DNA from: JAKFWI01 sp031399165
GTDB taxonomy: Bacteria; Pseudomonadota; Alphaproteobacteria; Caulobacterales; Aquidulcibacteraceae
DNA: 64,000 nt
NCBI GenBank assembly: GCA_031399165.1
Contig: JANNOO010000027.1
Coordinates: forward strand, 78,322-142,321
Direction: 5' to 3'
Shown: in pieces, positions 9,723 through 18,358 of the stretch
Layout of the letters: every line of letters begins with the position of its first letter
Position numbering within the stretch: the first letter of the stretch is position 1
Notes under the pieces: generated by a model
Databases searched by the model: none
Told to the model about the DNA's origin: nothing
What the model saw: only the letters and a program-made list of their open reading frames with translations
Translations under genes and position numbers: made by a program

Positions 9723-10838
9723 GTGAGCGCGATGCCGCTCTTGTCCGAGGCCGTCAAGAAACAAGCCCTCTCCCTCGGCTTCGACGCGTGCGGGATCGCG
9801 CGCGCGGATGCGCCGTGGGCGGCGACGGCGCGGCTTGCGGAATTCATCGCCGCGGGCCGCCACGGCGAGATGGCGTGGATGGAAACCACCGCCGAGCGCC
9901 GCGGCCATCCGCAGGCGCTGTGGCCGCAAGCAAAAAGCGCCATCATGCTGGGCGTGAATTATGCCGGCGATGACGACCCCCTCGCCGCATTGGCGCGCAA
10001 GGATCGCGCCGCGCTTTCGCTGTATGCGCGGCGGCGCGATTATCACGATCTGATCAAGAGCAAATTGAAGCAGCTAGCGCGCTGGCTGGCGGAGGAAAGC
10101 GGCGCGGACGTGAAGGTGTTCGTCGATACTGCGCCGCTGATGGAAAAGCCGCTGGCGCAAAACGCCGGCCTCGGCTGGCAGGGCAAGCACACCAATCTCG
10201 TCAGCCGGCAATTCGGATCATGGTTGTTTCTCGGCGCCATCCTGACCGACGCGGACCTGGCCCCCGATGACGCAACGGAGGATCATTGCGGCGCCTGCCA
10301 CGCCTGCCTCGACATCTGCCCAACCGCCGCGTTCCCGGCGCCCTATCAGCTCGATGCGCGCCGCTGCATCGCCTATCTCACGATCGAGCACGAAGGCCCG
10401 ATCCCGGAGGAGTTTCGTGCGCCAATCGGCAATCGCGTGTTCGGCTGCGACGATTGCCTGGCGGTCTGCCCCTGGAACAAGTTCGCGCAGCAATCGGCGG
10501 AAGCAAAGCTGGCGCTAAATGCAGAGTTGGCCGATCTGAAACTCGCCGATCTCGTGGAATTGAGCGATCCGGCCTTCCGCGCGCGCTTCGCCGGCACGCC
10601 GATCAAGCGCACGGGACGCGATCGTTTTGTCCGCAACGTGCTGATCGCGATAGGGAATTCGGGCGATTCCGCGCTGGCGCGCAGCGCTGAGGACCGCCTC
10701 AGCGATCTATCCCCGCTTGTGCGCGGCGCAGCGGTTTGGGCGCTTTCTCAGCTTGACCCAGCGCGCTTCGCCGCGCTCAAACTAACCTACGCGGGCGCCG
10801 AGTCGGATTCTGCGGTCCAACGGGAGTGGGGCCCGTGA
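9723..10838 (+). CDS. queG: Epoxyqueuosine reductase
   Basis: Iron-sulfur, cobalamin-dependent enzyme of the last step of queuosine biosynthesis, reducing epoxyqueuosine to queuosine at position 34 of tRNAs. The 371 residues contain two 4Fe-4S motifs, CGACHACLDICP (from about residue 189) and CDDCLAVCPWN (from about 242), plus the family segments MAWME, GWQGKHTNLV and a C-terminal HEAT-like tail. The GTG at 9723 is taken as the start; ATG three codons on is possible. It sits 11 bases after gltB and overlaps mtgA by GTGA. Confidence 0.93.
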   Translation: MSAMPLLSEAVKKQALSLGFDACGIARADAPWAATARLAEFIAAGRHGEMAWMETTAERRGHPQALWPQAKSAIMLGVNYAGDDDPLAALARKDRAALSLYARRRDYHDLIKSKLKQLARWLAEESGADVKVFVDTAPLMEKPLAQNAGLGWQGKHTNLVSRQFGSWLFLGAILTDADLAPDDATEDHCGACHACLDICPTAAFPAPYQLDARRCIAYLTIEHEGPIPEEFRAPIGNRVFGCDDCLAVCPWNKFAQQSAEAKLALNAELADLKLADLVELSDPAFRARFAGTPIKRTGRDRFVRNVLIAIGNSGDSALARSAEDRLSDLSPLVRGAAVWALSQLDPARFAALKLTYAGAESDSAVQREWGP

Positions 10839-11908
10839 GTAACGACGAAGATCAAGGGCGCGACCCACACGTTGTGAGACGCGACTACGTCAAGAACGCG
10901 ATCGGCGATCTCAATTCCGACCTGAAAAATGGCCGGCGGTTCCAGATGCCGCGCATCCGCCTGCCCGGCTGGTTTTGGACCAGCGTGAAGATTTTGGCCG
11001 TGGCCGGAATTATCGCCCCTGTTCTGTGGGCGCTGGCCTATGCCGCGATCAACCCGCCCGGCACGATCCTGATGGTGCAGCGTTGGATGGGGGGCGAAAC
11101 CATTCGCCATCAGAATGTCAGCGCCGACGATATTTCACCGCATGTGGTGCGCGCGGTGCTGGCGGCCGAAGACGCGCGCTTCTGCGAGCATAACGGCTTC
11201 GACATCGAGGCGATCCAGGCCGCTCTTGAATCCAACATGCAAAAGTCGAACGTGCAGAAGGGCAAAGTCCGCGGCGGCTCAACAATCAGCCAGCAGACGG
11301 CGAAGAATTTGTTCCTCTGGCCCGATCGCTCTTTCGTGCGCAAAGGATTTGAAGCCTATTTCACGTTCATGATCGAGCTCTTCTATCCGAAGAAGCGGAT
11401 CATGCAGAACTATCTGAACATCGCCGAATGGGGCCACGGCGTGTTCGGCGTGCAAGCCGCATCGCGCGCCTATTTCAATGTTTCCGCCGGCGAACTCACG
11501 CCGCGCCAGGCCGCGCTGCTTGCGGCGGTTTTGCCAAGCCCGAACAAATGGAGCGTGAAGAATCCCGGCCCGTATGTGCGCCGCCGGGCCGCGACGATCG
11601 AAGCGCGCATGTACGGCATCCACGCCCAGCGGCTGGATGCCTGCGTGCTCGATCAGAAAGCCGCGCCGCCGCCGCGCCGCAAGGGTGCGCCCTCGACACT
11701 GCCGCCTATGGAAGCCTTGCCGCCGGACGTGGCTGCTGAGAACGACGCTCCGGTGATCGTCGATGCTGTGGCGCCGGCCGAAACAATCGGACCCGCCGAT
11801 CCGCTTGTGGAATCGACGTTCGAGGACGGGCAATTGGAAGCGCCAGAAACACCGCCCCCGCCGGAGGATGCGCCCGCCGAAGCGCTTTCAGCGGCGCCCG
11901 CGCCGTAG
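10835..11908 (+). CDS. mtgA: Monofunctional biosynthetic peptidoglycan transglycosylase
   Basis: Glycosyltransferase family 51 enzyme that polymerises lipid II glycan strands without a transpeptidase domain. After a short cytoplasmic tail there is one membrane helix (about residues 47-68), then the catalytic motifs AAEDARFCEHNGFD (active-site Glu) and RGGSTISQQTAKNLFLW, and the later KKRIMQNYLNIAEWG. The C-terminal 100 residues are Pro/Ala-rich and probably disordered, longer than in E. coli MtgA. GTG at 10835 is chosen because GGGAG lies 8 bases before it and it forms a GTGA overlap with the queG stop; an in-frame GTG at 10826 is less likely. Confidence 0.92.
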   Translation: MSNDEDQGRDPHVVRRDYVKNAIGDLNSDLKNGRRFQMPRIRLPGWFWTSVKILAVAGIIAPVLWALAYAAINPPGTILMVQRWMGGETIRHQNVSADDISPHVVRAVLAAEDARFCEHNGFDIEAIQAALESNMQKSNVQKGKVRGGSTISQQTAKNLFLWPDRSFVRKGFEAYFTFMIELFYPKKRIMQNYLNIAEWGHGVFGVQAASRAYFNVSAGELTPRQAALLAAVLPSPNKWSVKNPGPYVRRRAATIEARMYGIHAQRLDACVLDQKAAPPPRRKGAPSTLPPMEALPPDVAAENDAPVIVDAVAPAETIGPADPLVESTFEDGQLEAPETPPPPEDAPAEALSAAPAP

Positions 11909-11912
11909 CGTC

Positions 11913-13166
11913 TCAGGTCAGCACGTCCAGGCGGGCAAGGCCGCGCACGCCGGCGACGCCACGCCAATCCGGCGGGCCTTGTTCGGCAAGACGCAGGTTT
12001 GGGAAGCGCGCGAACAATTGCGCGATCGCCACCTGCCCCTCGATGCGCGCCAGCGGCGCGCCAACGCACATGTGCGAGCCCGCGCCAAACGCGAGGTGCG
12101 GGTTTGGCCGGCGTGTGATGTCAAACTCGTGCGGGTTGTCAAACGCCGCCGAATCGCGGTTCGCGGCCAGCACGCTGACGGTGAGCGCGTCGCCCTTATG
12201 ATACGGGCAGCCAGAGAGCTTACCGTCCTCGTGTGGAAAGCGCGCGGTGGTGGAAATCGGTGGCTCGTAGCGGAGCATTTCATCAACCGCGCTGGCGATC
12301 AGCGCCGGATTGTCCTTAAGCTTGGCGCGCGCCTCTGGATGTGTGAGCAGCAACATCGCGCCGTTGCCGATTAGGTCGGCCGTGGTGAGGTGGCCAGCGA
12401 CGAGCAGCGCAAACATGTTGTGCAGGATTTCGCCATCACTGATCGGCGCGCCCGCCTCCTGGGCTGTAAGCAGATCGCTGACCAGATCATCGCGTCGATC
12501 GTTGCGGCGCAAGTGCATGCGCTCGCGGAAGTAAGAAAGGATGCCGCGGCGGCCCTCGATAGCCGCGGCGCGGCCGTCCTCCTGCATGGTTGGATCAAAG
12601 GCGCGTTGTCCTGCCTCGGTCCATCGGCGCAGATCAGCTCGGTCCTCCTCCTCGCAGCCGAGAATCGCGCCGAGCACGTTGATCGGCACACGGCAGGCAA
12701 ACTCCTCGACGAGATCGAAGCGCGGGCGCCCATCAAGGTCAGCAAGCGCCCGCTCCACGATGGCTTCGATGACCGGGCGGGCCTGCGCCGCGCGCGACAG
12801 AAACGCCTTGGCGACGATCCCGCGCACGCGCGCATGATCCGGATCGTCCAGGATCAGCATGGAATCGTGCCGGCCGAATTCGCCCTCAACCGCTTTGTTC
12901 AGGTCGCGCACAGCGTTAATCACGAAATTTTTCGGCGATGCGTATTCGAAATTTCGCGAAATGGTTGAATCGGTCAGCAGGTCTTTGGCCACGCCGTACG
13001 ATGTTACGTAGAGCGCCGGCAAAATCTCGTCGCGATCAATCGGCGCTTCGGCCCGCTGTGGGTCGAGCATGCCATGGGGATCGGCGCGCATCTCGGGATT
13101 CAGTTCCGAGAAACGATACATCAGCATCTTGGGCAGCGCGCCGAAATCGGGTTTCGCAGCAGCCAT
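11913..13166 (-). CDS. Cytochrome P450
   Basis: Soluble bacterial P450 of 417 residues. The haem-binding loop is FGAGSHMCVGAPLAR, with the axial ligand Cys367. The I-helix oxygen-activation motif is AGHLTT (usually AGxxTT), the K-helix ExxR is in DEMLRYEPP, and the meander region is normal. No ferredoxin or ferredoxin reductase is adjacent, so redox partners must be encoded elsewhere. Substrate unknown; the general layout fits the class I hydroxylases of terpenoids, fatty acids or aromatics. Its stop lies 4 bases from the mtgA stop (convergent). Confidence 0.93.
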   Translation of the reverse strand: MAAAKPDFGALPKMLMYRFSELNPEMRADPHGMLDPQRAEAPIDRDEILPALYVTSYGVAKDLLTDSTISRNFEYASPKNFVINAVRDLNKAVEGEFGRHDSMLILDDPDHARVRGIVAKAFLSRAAQARPVIEAIVERALADLDGRPRFDLVEEFACRVPINVLGAILGCEEEDRADLRRWTEAGQRAFDPTMQEDGRAAAIEGRRGILSYFRERMHLRRNDRRDDLVSDLLTAQEAGAPISDGEILHNMFALLVAGHLTTADLIGNGAMLLLTHPEARAKLKDNPALIASAVDEMLRYEPPISTTARFPHEDGKLSGCPYHKGDALTVSVLAANRDSAAFDNPHEFDITRRPNPHLAFGAGSHMCVGAPLARIEGQVAIAQLFARFPNLRLAEQGPPDWRGVAGVRGLARLDVLT

Positions 13167-13312
13167 TGAGTCTCCAGCGGCGTTTCGGCCGATGCCCCAC
13201 CGGGGCCTAGGAAGCGCGCCCCGCCTTTACAGTCAACCTCGCGCCGCCGTCCAAGCGAGGTCCAGACCAAGGTTTGGGCGCACAATGCCCAGGTTTCGGG
13301 TAATATTACCTT

Positions 13313-13609
13313 ATGACGCCAGATATTTGGACCCATGCGTTACGTCTCTTCGCCGCAACGGCGATCGGGTGTGTTCTTGGTCTGACCCGGGACGTGGCGG
13401 GCAAGCCCGCCGGGATGCGGACCATGGGCCTCGTGGCGCTAGGCGCGGCGCTGATCACCCTTTGCGGCCTCGACGCCTCAGCGGGGTTTGGCGACGACGC
13501 GCTGGCGGCGGCGCTGGGCGTGGCGTGCGGCTTGGGGGGCTGGGCGGTGGGCGCGCTGGAAAAGCGCTCCGGGCAAAGGGCGCAGAACGATCAGGAGATC
13601 GGCTCATGA
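13313..13609 (+). CDS. Short MgtC/SapB-like membrane protein
   Basis: A 98-residue protein with three hydrophobic segments. The first half matches the N-terminal core of MgtC/SapB proteins: a first helix rich in small residues (IGCVLGLTRD), then GKPAGMRTMGLVALGAAL. MgtC proteins are normally at least 140 residues, so this is a minimal or truncated version ending shortly after the third helix. It overlaps the DUF72 gene by ATGA, implying translational coupling. MgtC relatives are linked to magnesium stress and ATP-synthase modulation; whether this short form acts the same way is unknown. Confidence 0.6.
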   Translation: MTPDIWTHALRLFAATAIGCVLGLTRDVAGKPAGMRTMGLVALGAALITLCGLDASAGFGDDALAAALGVACGLGGWAVGALEKRSGQRAQNDQEIGS

Positions 13610-14397
13610 GCGGCGCCATTCGCGTCGGCATTGGCGGCTGGACGTTCGAGCCCTGGCGCGGACCGTTTTACACCGCCGGCGTCAGACAAGCCGATGAACT
13701 GAAATTCGCTTCACGCGCCGTTACCGCGATCGAGATCAATGGCACCTATTATTCGACTCAGAAGGCCACCAGTTTTCGCAAATGGCACGACGAAACGCCG
13801 GACGATTTCATATTCAGCGTAAAGGCCAACCGCTTTTGCACGAACCGGCGTGAACTCTCAGGCGCGAAGGACTCAATCGATCATTTCATCGGCAGCGGGC
13901 TCGATGAACTGAAAACAAAGCTCGGCCCGATCCTCTGGCAGTTCATGCCGACCAAGAAATTCGACCCTGAGGATTTTGAGGGCTTCCTGACGCTTTTGCC
14001 CAAGAAGCTCGGCGCCCTCCCCATGCGGCACGTGGTGGAGGTGCGCCACGAAAGTTTCGTGAATGCCGATTTCGTGACGCTTGTGCGCAAATACGGCGCC
14101 GCGATCGTGCTCGCCGATTCCGACGACCATCCCCTGATCGCCGACCCCAGCACTGACTTTGTGTATCTGCGGCTGCAGAAATCGCAGGAAAAGCACGCCG
14201 ATGGCTATGCGCCGGCAGCGCTCAAGACCTGGGCCGCCCGGGCGAAGGCGTGGGCTGGCGGCGCCACACCGGACGACCTGCTCCTGCTCGCCCCTGCTGC
14301 ATCTGCGAAGAAGCGCGACGTGTTCGTGTTCTTCATCTCAGGCGACAAGGTGAAAAATCCCGCCGCCGCCCAGGCAGTCATAAAACTGATCAAGTAA
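13606..14397 (+). CDS. DUF72 domain protein
   Basis: A 263-residue cytosolic protein of the DUF72 (YecE-type) TIM-barrel family. It starts with IRVGIGGWTFEPW, then has ITAIEINGTYYSTQ-like text, FIFSVKANR, WQFMPTKKF, VVEVRHESF and DFVYLRL. Structures of the family show a barrel; no confirmed enzymatic reaction is known. The open frame runs far upstream, but the ATG at 13606, overlapping the previous stop, gives the family's expected N-terminus. Confidence 0.85.
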   Translation: MSGAIRVGIGGWTFEPWRGPFYTAGVRQADELKFASRAVTAIEINGTYYSTQKATSFRKWHDETPDDFIFSVKANRFCTNRRELSGAKDSIDHFIGSGLDELKTKLGPILWQFMPTKKFDPEDFEGFLTLLPKKLGALPMRHVVEVRHESFVNADFVTLVRKYGAAIVLADSDDHPLIADPSTDFVYLRLQKSQEKHADGYAPAALKTWAARAKAWAGGATPDDLLLLAPAASAKKRDVFVFFISGDKVKNPAAAQAVIKLIK

Positions 14398-14499
14398 AGC
14401 GACGCCTACCGGCTCTTTTACTTGGCGGCGCGCGCGTGCAGCCTTATTGTGTAGACGCGCCAAGACGGACGAACACGCGGGCGCGCGCAGGGAGGTTTC

Positions 14500-16308
14500 T
14501 TGAAGCCTACCAATATTGCCGGACCGGACTACTTCCACAAAGTGGTGGACTGTCAGTGGGCGTGCCCCGCTCATACCCCGGTGCCTGAATACATCCGGCT
14601 GATCGCCGCGGGCCGCTACGCTGACGCGTACATGATCAATTGGAAGTCGAACGTTTTCCCAGGCATTCTTGGGCGTACTTGCGACCGGCCTTGTGAGCCG
14701 GCCTGCCGGCGCGGCCGCGTTGAAGAGCAGCCGGTGGCGATCTGCCGGCTGAAGCGCGTCGCGGCTGACAACAAGGGCGATGTCGATGGGCGTATGCCTA
14801 CGCCGGCGCCCGCAAAGAACGGCAAACGCATTGCGCTTGTCGGCGCCGGTCCTGCCTCGCTGACCGTGGCGCGCGATCTCGCGCCGCTGGGCTACGACCT
14901 TGTGGTCTACGATTCCGATCCGCGCGCCGGTGGCATGATACGTAGCCAGATACCGCGCTTTCGCCTGCCCGAAGAAGTGATCGACGAAGAAGTCGATTAT
15001 ATCACCCGGCTGGGCATGGAGATGCGGCTGGGCCAGCGCGTGGACAGCCTGAAAGGCCTGCTGGCTGAGGGATTCGACGCGGTCTTCGTCGGCTCCGGCG
15101 CGCCGCGCGGGCGCGATCTGGATATTCCCGGCCGAACCGAAGCGGCCAAGAACATCCATATCGGGATCGACTGGCTATCGAATGTTTCGTTCGGCCATAT
15201 CGAGAACATCGGCAAGCGCGTGATCGTCCTCGGCGGCGGCAATACCGCGATGGATTGCTGCCGCACATCCCGCCGCCTTGGCGGCGAGGACGTGAAAGTG
15301 ATCGTGCGATCGGGCTTCGACGAAATGAAGGCCTCGCCCTGGGAAAAGGAAGACGCCCAGCACGAAGGCATCCCGATCATCAATTTTCTCGTGCCGAAAG
15401 CGTTCACGCACGAGAATGGCAAACTGACGGGCGTGACTTTCGAGGAAGTAAAGGCCGAGTACGACGACAAGGGCCGGCGCAATCTCACGCCCTTCGGCGC
15501 GCCGGACCAGCATTTCGAATGCGATGACGTTCTCGTCGCGGTCGGCCAGGAAAATTCGTTCCCGTGGATCGAGCGCGATATCGGCATAGACTTCGACAAA
15601 GGGGGCATGCCGGTCGTCGATAAAGCGACATTCGCCTCGACCAATCCGAAGGTGTTTTTCGGCGGCGATTCCGCGTTCGGCCCCAAGAACATCATCTGGG
15701 CCGTCGCGCATGGCCATGACGCCGCCGTATCGATCCATAAATTCTGCAATGGCGAGGATGTGTCCGATCGCCCGCCGCCGGGCGTGACGATCAGCAGCCA
15801 GAAGATGGGTATCCACGAATGGTCGTATGACAACGACATTTCGAATGATCCGCGATTCAAGGTGCCGCAGGCGGATGTCGCGGTGGCGCTGAAGAACGTG
15901 AAGATGGAAGTAGAGCTTGGGTTTAGTCAAACGCTGGGCTTCGCCGAAGCGCAGCGCTGCCTGAATTGCGATATCCAAACCGTGTTCGCCGCCCCGCTTT
16001 GCATCGAGTGCGATGCGTGCGCCGATATCTGTCCGGTCGATTGCATTACGTTTACGGATAATGGCCCGGAACCGGAATTGCGATTGCGCCTGCGCGCGCT
16101 GTCAACCAATCTGACGCAGGATATTTACGTTTCTGAGCCGCTTAAGACCGGCCTGATCATGGCCAAGGACGAAGACGTCTGCCTGCATTGCGGCCTGTGC
16201 GCCGAGCGCTGCCCCACCGGCGCATGGGATATGCAAAAAAGCTTCATCGAAATGACGCACGCCGGCGGCTGCGCCAAAGCGCCAGATCGGGCGCTGGAGA
16301 GAGTTTGA
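14500..16308 (+). CDS. GltD-like FAD/NAD(P) oxidoreductase with C-terminal 4Fe-4S dicluster
   Basis: 602 residues. The N-terminal part is homologous to glutamate synthase small subunits: cysteines 18, 22, 61, 65 and 69, FAD motif GAGPAS (115-120), and NAD(P) motif LGGGNTAMD. A C-terminal ferredoxin-like extension adds CIECDACADICPVDC (about 500-513) and CLHCGLCAERCP (about 561-573), consistent with two 4Fe-4S clusters. It is followed by korA and korB, so it probably passes electrons between NAD(P)H and the 2-oxoacid:ferredoxin oxidoreductase. A 214-base gap holding a palindromic repeat separates it from korA. The start has GGGAGG about 7 bases upstream (TTG at 14500). No gene symbol is established. 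Confidence 0.85.
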   Translation: MKPTNIAGPDYFHKVVDCQWACPAHTPVPEYIRLIAAGRYADAYMINWKSNVFPGILGRTCDRPCEPACRRGRVEEQPVAICRLKRVAADNKGDVDGRMPTPAPAKNGKRIALVGAGPASLTVARDLAPLGYDLVVYDSDPRAGGMIRSQIPRFRLPEEVIDEEVDYITRLGMEMRLGQRVDSLKGLLAEGFDAVFVGSGAPRGRDLDIPGRTEAAKNIHIGIDWLSNVSFGHIENIGKRVIVLGGGNTAMDCCRTSRRLGGEDVKVIVRSGFDEMKASPWEKEDAQHEGIPIINFLVPKAFTHENGKLTGVTFEEVKAEYDDKGRRNLTPFGAPDQHFECDDVLVAVGQENSFPWIERDIGIDFDKGGMPVVDKATFASTNPKVFFGGDSAFGPKNIIWAVAHGHDAAVSIHKFCNGEDVSDRPPPGVTISSQKMGIHEWSYDNDISNDPRFKVPQADVAVALKNVKMEVELGFSQTLGFAEAQRCLNCDIQTVFAAPLCIECDACADICPVDCITFTDNGPEPELRLRLRALSTNLTQDIYVSEPLKTGLIMAKDEDVCLHCGLCAERCPTGAWDMQKSFIEMTHAGGCAKAPDRALERV

Positions 16309-16356
16309 TGGGCGAGCCGCGTCATCACTCTTTGCCGCGTCGGGACGTTAAACGCC

Positions 16357-16480
16357 TTCCTCCCCCCTCGTGGGGGAGGAATGAGGTGGGGGGGAACCAC
16401 GGATCGATCAGGCTCGCCGTTGAGTCCCGTCGATCGTTGATTCCCCCCTCCTCTATCTCCTCCCCACGAGGGGGAGGAGA
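16357..16480. repeat. Palindromic intergenic repeat, copy A
   Basis: About 124 bases bounded by near-palindromic, mutually inverted arms: left TCCTCCCCCCTCGTGGGGGA (from 16358) and right, the inverted form, ending with CCCACGAGGGGGAGGAG (to about 16479). The interior shares the pattern CCACGGATCG, CGCCGT and TCGATCG with the copy at 40774-41014. It lies within the presumed operon between the GltD-like gene and korA, so it will be transcribed and should form a large stem-loop. Confidence 0.75.
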
Positions 16481-16522
16481 AGCGTTTCATTTCGAAGCGT
16501 ACCGCGCGGACCCCGCCTAAGC

Positions 16523-18358
16523 ATGACTCCCCTTTCCGCCACCAACGATTTCGTCGTGCGCTTTGCGAACGTGAACGGCTCCGGTTCGGCTTCGGCCAAC
16601 GGGCTGTTCGCCAAATCTTTCCTCCGCATGGGCGTGCCGATCTGTGCGCGCAACATCTTCCCCTCCAACATCCAGGGCTTGCCGACATGGTTTGAGGTGC
16701 GCGTGTCCGAAGCTGGCCATATGGGCCGGCGCGGCGGCGCCGATCTCATGGTGGCGATGAACCCGCAGACCTGGGCCGAAGACGTGCGCGGCATCGAGCC
16801 CGGCGGGTATCTGTTTTATGACAACACCAAGCCGCTTCCTGCCAGCGCGTTTCGCGAAGATATCGCCGTGCTCGGCGTGCCGCTTACGCGCATCTGCAAC
16901 GACGCTTACAAAGACCCGCGCCAGCGCCAGCTGTTCAAAAATGTCATCTATGTCGGCGCCCTCGCGCGGTTGCTGAGCATCGAGCCGCAAGTTATCGAGC
17001 AATTGCTCAAGGAAGAATTCGCCAGCAAGCCAAAGCTGATCGACGCCAATATTCACGCGTTTCAGATGGGGCTGGCCTATGCGCAGGATCATCTGCCGGC
17101 GATCGGGCTTAAGGTCGAGCGTGCTGACAAGGTTGGCGATCGCATCTTCATCGATGGCAATTCCGCCGCCGGGCTTGGGGCCGTCTATGGCGGCGCCACG
17201 GTGTGCGCGTGGTACCCGATCACGCCTTCGACCTCGTTGGCCGAAGCCTATCAGAAATACGCCAAGCAATTGCGCGTCGATCCGGCGACTAAGGAGAACA
17301 AGTTCGCTTTCGTGCAGGCCGAAGACGAGATTGCGTCAATCGGCATTGTAGTCGGCGCGGGCTGGAACGGTGCGCGGGCGTTCACCTGCACTTCCGGGCC
17401 GGGCGTATCGCTGATGCAGGAGTTCGTCGGCCTGTCCTATTTCGCGGAAATTCCTGCCGTGATCTTCGACGTGCAGCGCGGCGGGCCATCAACTGGTATG
17501 CCGACGCGAACGCAACAATCCGACATTCTGATCGCCGCCTATGCCAGTCACGGCGACACCAAACACCCGCTGCTGTTTCCGTCCGATCCGCATGAGAGCT
17601 TCGAAATGGCCGCGCAGGCGTTCGACCTGGCAGATCGCCTGCAGACCACGATTTTCGTAATGCTCGATCTCGACATCGGCATGAATGACTGGCTGGTGGA
17701 GCCGTTCAAATGGGATCCGGCGCGCAAGCTGGATCGCGGCAAGGTGTTGAGCGCCGAAGATCTCGAAGCGGGCCGCGAGTTTGGCCGCTATCTCGACGTC
17801 GATGGCGACGGCATTCCGTATCGCACCTATCCCGGAGCCCATCCAACGAAAGGCGCCTATTTCACGCGCGGCTCAAGCCACGACGCTTATGCGCGCTACA
17901 CCGAACACGGCGACGCCTATGTCGCCAACGCCCAGCGGCAGGTGAAGAAATTCGAGACGGCGAAGAAGCTGGCCCCGCAGCCGGCCGCCCGGCCCGCGAA
18001 AAAGCGCACCGATTACGGCGTAATCTATTTCGGCTCGACGGCGCCGGCGATGCACGAAGCGCTCGAGCAATTGGAAGCGCAGGGTCTGTATATTGATGGC
18101 CTGCGTGTACGCAGCTTTCCGTTTGCCGACCACGTGTTCGATTTCATTCGCGCGCATGATCTGGTGTTCGTGGTGGAACAGAACCGCGACGGGCAATTCC
18201 GCACGCTGCTGCTGACTGAGGGCGGCGTCGATCCGGCGATGCTGGCGCCGGTCAAGCATTATGACGGCACGCCGATCACCGCCCGTTTCATCGCCGGCGC
18301 GATCTCCGATTTCATGCGCGCCCGCCGCCCGGCGCCCATCAGCGAAACCGCCAAATGA
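16523..18358 (+). CDS. korA: 2-oxoacid:ferredoxin oxidoreductase, fused gamma/alpha subunit
   Basis: 611 residues. The gamma domain comes first (about 1-190; NVNGSGSASANGLFAK, EVRVSEAGHMGRRGG). The alpha (pyrimidine-binding) domain follows, with the hallmark YPITPSTSLAEAY at about 231 and TSGPGVSLM. It works with KorB to convert a 2-oxoacid plus CoA to acyl-CoA, CO2 and reduced ferredoxin; 2-oxoglutarate is the likely substrate by family, but the sequence alone does not prove it. korB begins inside its stop (ATGA overlap). Confidence 0.9.
   Translation: MTPLSATNDFVVRFANVNGSGSASANGLFAKSFLRMGVPICARNIFPSNIQGLPTWFEVRVSEAGHMGRRGGADLMVAMNPQTWAEDVRGIEPGGYLFYDNTKPLPASAFREDIAVLGVPLTRICNDAYKDPRQRQLFKNVIYVGALARLLSIEPQVIEQLLKEEFASKPKLIDANIHAFQMGLAYAQDHLPAIGLKVERADKVGDRIFIDGNSAAGLGAVYGGATVCAWYPITPSTSLAEAYQKYAKQLRVDPATKENKFAFVQAEDEIASIGIVVGAGWNGARAFTCTSGPGVSLMQEFVGLSYFAEIPAVIFDVQRGGPSTGMPTRTQQSDILIAAYASHGDTKHPLLFPSDPHESFEMAAQAFDLADRLQTTIFVMLDLDIGMNDWLVEPFKWDPARKLDRGKVLSAEDLEAGREFGRYLDVDGDGIPYRTYPGAHPTKGAYFTRGSSHDAYARYTEHGDAYVANAQRQVKKFETAKKLAPQPAARPAKKRTDYGVIYFGSTAPAMHEALEQLEAQGLYIDGLRVRSFPFADHVFDFIRAHDLVFVVEQNRDGQFRTLLLTEGGVDPAMLAPVKHYDGTPITARFIAGAISDFMRARRPAPISETAK

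Noticed and set aside
14338..15159. 273-codon minus-strand frame opposite the GltD-like gene
   Set aside because: Mirror frame of the flavoprotein coding sequence.
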